DNA of 64,000 nucleotides, from the NCBI GenBank assembly GCA_965218625.1, contig CBDCLG010000014.1, positions 346,638 to 410,637 on the forward strand, read 5' to 3'. Made by a program: the position numbers and the translations under genes. Under the pieces are notes generated by a model, which was given only the letters and a program-made list of their open reading frames with translations, had not been told where the DNA came from and did not search any database. Each line of letters opens with the position of its first letter. Position 1 is the first letter of the stretch. Origin of the DNA: Bin5 sp965218625. GTDB lineage: Bacteria > Chloroflexota > Anaerolineae > Caldilineales > Caldilineaceae. This document shows, in pieces, positions 61,816 through 64,000 of the stretch.

Positions 61816-63202
61816 ATGGCGCTATTCGAGTCGGAGCAGCCAACCGCGAACTACAGCTGTCGTCCTCGGGGGCGGCATGGCGGGTCTGTTTGCCGCCAAT
61901 GTGCTGGCCGACCATTTTGAGCGTGTTACCGTCGTCGAGCGGGACGGCGGCAGCAATGACGAGCGGCGGACCGGCGTGCCCCAGTCCCGGCATGTACATG
62001 TGCTCCTGTTGCGGGGCGTGCAGATCCTGCGCAGACGATTCCCCGGGCTGGAGGAGGAGTTGCTTGCCCTCGGCGCGCCGCCGCTCAACTGGTTGAAGGA
62101 GACGGCCGCCCTGGCTGCGGGCGGCTGGCTGCCGCGTTTCAACCTCGATCTGCTCGGTTTCAGTGTGAGCCGCGATCTGCTCGAACGCCAGGTGCGCGAG
62201 CATCTGCGGCGCCGCGACAACATCCACTTTCGCAACGGCCACCGGGTCACCCACCTCTGTGCCAACAGCGACAACAGCCGCATCACCGGCGCGGTCTGCG
62301 CCGCCAACGGCGAGACGGTCACGCTGCATGCCGATCTCGTCGTCGATGCTTGCGGACGCGCCTCGCGCCTGCCACGCTGGCTGGCAGAGTTCGGCTACGC
62401 GGCGCCGCGGGAGTCGACGGTCAACGCCGACGTGGGCTACACGACGCGTTGGTACAGGATTCCCGCGGGCTGGCAGGCGGATTGGAAGATGGTGCTGCTT
62501 GGCACGCGTTACCCCGACATCAGCGGCGGCGCGGTGGTTCAGCCTGTCGAGGACAACCGTTGGGTTGTGACGCTGGTCGGTTACGCCGGGAATCACCCGC
62601 CGACCGACGAGGCCGGATTTGAGGCGTTTGCCCGCAATTTGATCGGGCGGCAGGTCTGGGAAGCGATCAGCGCGGCGGAACCGCTCAGCGGTATTATTGG
62701 CTACCGGCGCACCGAGAACCACTGGCGTCATTTTGAGGGCCTGAAGCGCTGGCCGCAGGGGTTGATCGCGCTGGGAGACTCGGTCTGTGCGTTCAATCCG
62801 GTCTACGCACAGGGCATGACGGTAAGCGCGCTCTCAGCGGAGGTGCTCGACGGCGTCCTGCGCAGCTCGGGCTCGGCGGGACTGGGGCTGGCCTTCCAGA
62901 AGAAGCTGGCGAAGATGCTGCAAACACCGTGGCAACTCGCCACCAGCGATGATTTCCGCTGGGCCGGTCGAACGGCAGGCGACGCCACCTTCTTCGACCG
63001 TCTTATGCACCGCTACATTGAGCATGTTCTCAATCGCATTCAGCGCAAGGAAGTCTGCCTCACGTTTTTCAACGTGGCCCATCTGGTCAGCCCACCGGTT
63101 GCGCTCTTCCGCCCCAGCCTCGCCATCCCTATCCTTTGGGCTATGGCGAAAGCGGCCATTACCGGCAGATCGCGATCGCGACCCGCTGCTCTTAGTCGCT
63201 GA
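61816..63202 (+). CDS. FAD-dependent oxidoreductase (halogenase/geranylgeranyl-reductase-like), N-terminal frameshift
   Basis: A flavoprotein with the Rossmann start 'TTAVVLGGGMAGLFAANVL', the family's dinucleotide-binding motif, followed by 'VTVVERDG' and 'DLVVDACGRASRLPRWL', and 'GLIALGDSVCAFNPVYAQGMTVSALSAEVL' (FAD ring site). In the same frame the motif has no start codon; the first in-frame ATG (61877) would cut off its first Gly residues. An ATG at 61816 opens 'MALFESEQPTA' in another frame and would join after one inserted base near 61850. The product is likely a polyketide/lipid or small-molecule oxidoreductase; substrate unknown. Its stop overlaps the end of the comEA gene by 11 bases. 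Confidence 0.75.
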
Positions 63203-63879
63203 CCTTCACCAGGGGCGTGAGTGTCGCCACTGCGCTGGGCCCGATGCCGGGTACCCGCTCCAAATCTTCGATTGCTTCAAAGGGACGTTCGGCGACGATT
63301 GCGGCTGCCCTGCTGGGGCCGATGCCGGGCAATGTCGTGAGTTCCTCCGCTGAAGCCGTGTTGACGTTGATCAGACCGCCGGCTGACGCACTTGCGGCCG
63401 GCGGCGCGTCGCCTGAGAGTCCGGGAGAGGGTTGCTGGAGATTGGGCGAGGCGTCGGCCTCGTCTGGCGCCGCCGGCAGGGGCACATGGATCTGGGCCCC
63501 GTCGAAGACCAGTTCGGCCTGGTTCACCAGCGCCGGGTCCGCCTGCTCCACGAGTCCCCCCGCCTTGGCCAGCGCATCCCCAACGCGTGCGCCGGGCGGC
63601 AATTCATACATGCCGGGATTGCGCACGCCGCCGCTGACGAAGACGAACACAGGACCGGGGGTCGCTGTGGGAAGCGGAGTCTGTGTGGGTTCTGCGGTTG
63701 GCGGAGGATGCAGCACGATTGGCGGTTGTTCCGGCCGCCGCAGGAGCCACATCACAGACCCCGGCCAGGATCGCGCCCAGCAGGAAACCGAGACCGATCA
63801 ACCGCAGCGCAGCGGCCAGGGGCATGGTCGGCGGCTGATCGGGTGGTGGCAGAGCATCGGGGGGGTTCTCTGCGTTCAT
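63192..63879 (-). CDS. comEA: ComEA-like DNA-binding protein (frameshift near the membrane helix)
   Basis: A competence-type protein. The frame 63755-63192 gives 187 residues: 'PVFVFVSGGVRNPGMYELPPGARVGDALAKAG' (SLBB domain) and, after a Pro/Ser linker, two helix-hairpin-helix motifs 'INVNTASAEELTTLPGIGPSRAAAIV' and 'DLERVPGIGPSAVATL'. The missing N-terminus lies in another frame: 'MNAENPPDALPPPDQPP', then the membrane helix 'LIGLGFLLGAILAGV'. Removing one T near 63755 joins both. So the native gene is 63879-63192. ComEA binds DNA at the cell surface for uptake. Confidence 0.85.
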
Positions 63880-64000
63880 GTCAGACCCTATTGAGATTTC
63901 AGCTTTGATCGGCGCCGGACTGGATCCGTTTGAGCGCATTCTGCCCGAAGACGAGGAGAGCCTGGTCGTCGTTCAGCGGGTGGAAGAGGCCGGGGCGGAC
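63878..64000 (+). CDS. start of a further gene (3' end outside window), unrecognised
   Basis: An open frame from ATG 63878 to the edge gives 41 residues starting 'MSDPIEISALIGAGLDPFER' with an acidic run 'LPEDEES'. The start codon overlaps that of comEA on the other strand (CATG). No ribosome-binding site is obvious. Its composition looks like real coding sequence but the identity cannot be told. Confidence 0.4.
   Translation, partial: MSDPIEISALIGAGLDPFERILPEDEESLVVVQRVEEAGAD

Overview
The window is a 64 kb, mostly GC-rich piece of a bacterial chromosome. Its gene content points to a Chloroflexota (Anaerolineae/Caldilineae-like) genome, possibly a marine or host-associated lineage. The pointers are several Gfo/Idh/MocA oxidoreductases with a phytanoyl-CoA-type dioxygenase, GcvT-type demethylases, a liv transporter, a DUF1385 membrane protein, a transglutaminase membrane protein and a Tubulin_2/VWA cluster. 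There is no rRNA to confirm this, so the placement is an inference. I see no tRNA, rRNA or CRISPR array.

Layout. 1-8.5 kb: membrane-protein tail, PH-like protein, glycosyltransferase, aldo/keto reductase, PhyH dioxygenase and four Gfo/Idh/MocA dehydrogenases, two of them a tandem duplicate, plus the relic of a sugar ABC permease. 8.5-12.5 kb: an AT-richer acquired island with a restriction-modification-repair set: a DUF4928-type restriction gene cut by an IS5-family element, a C5-cytosine methyltransferase and a Vsr endonuclease. 12.5-17.5 kb: one-carbon/demethylation genes (DmdA/GcvT-like, dimethylglycine dehydrogenase-like), a D-2-hydroxyacid dehydrogenase and a second permease relic. 17.5-29 kb: housekeeping genes (hisS, polyprenyl synthase, tatD, phosphohexomutase, methyltransferase, inositol monophosphatase, PH protein) with an inserted ParA-AlbA_2 pair whose AlbA_2 gene has an in-frame stop. 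29-38 kb: UlaG-like hydrolase, transglutaminase protein and a large envelope protein, an IS630-like HTH protein, UDP-sugar dehydrogenase and thyX. 38.2-40.1 kb: a second AT-richer insert, a VapC-like PIN gene coupled to an FRG-TPR protein whose C-terminus resembles a VapB antitoxin tail, preceded by a tandem 14-bp repeat. 40-46 kb: a complete livFGMHJ-type transporter with a dihydrofolate-reductase-like gene between livM and livG. 46-56.5 kb: DUF1385 protein, then a tubulin-like GTPase, a degenerate tubulin-like paralogue and a giant VWA protein. 56.8-64 kb: double-DsbA lipoprotein, cysD and cysNC for sulfate activation, an FAD oxidoreductase, comEA and the start of a further gene.

Three themes cut across the window. 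(1) Degenerate 7-nt tandem repeats (family CTANNNA on one strand) sit directly beside start or stop codons at seven or more sites. (2) At least four genes carry single-base frameshifts and one an in-frame stop: either pseudogenes or sequencing/assembly errors. (3) Two acquired islands carry phage-defence or toxin-antitoxin type genes. The most novel candidates are the FRG-TPR-VapB-tail/PIN unit and the tubulin plus pseudo-tubulin plus VWA locus.
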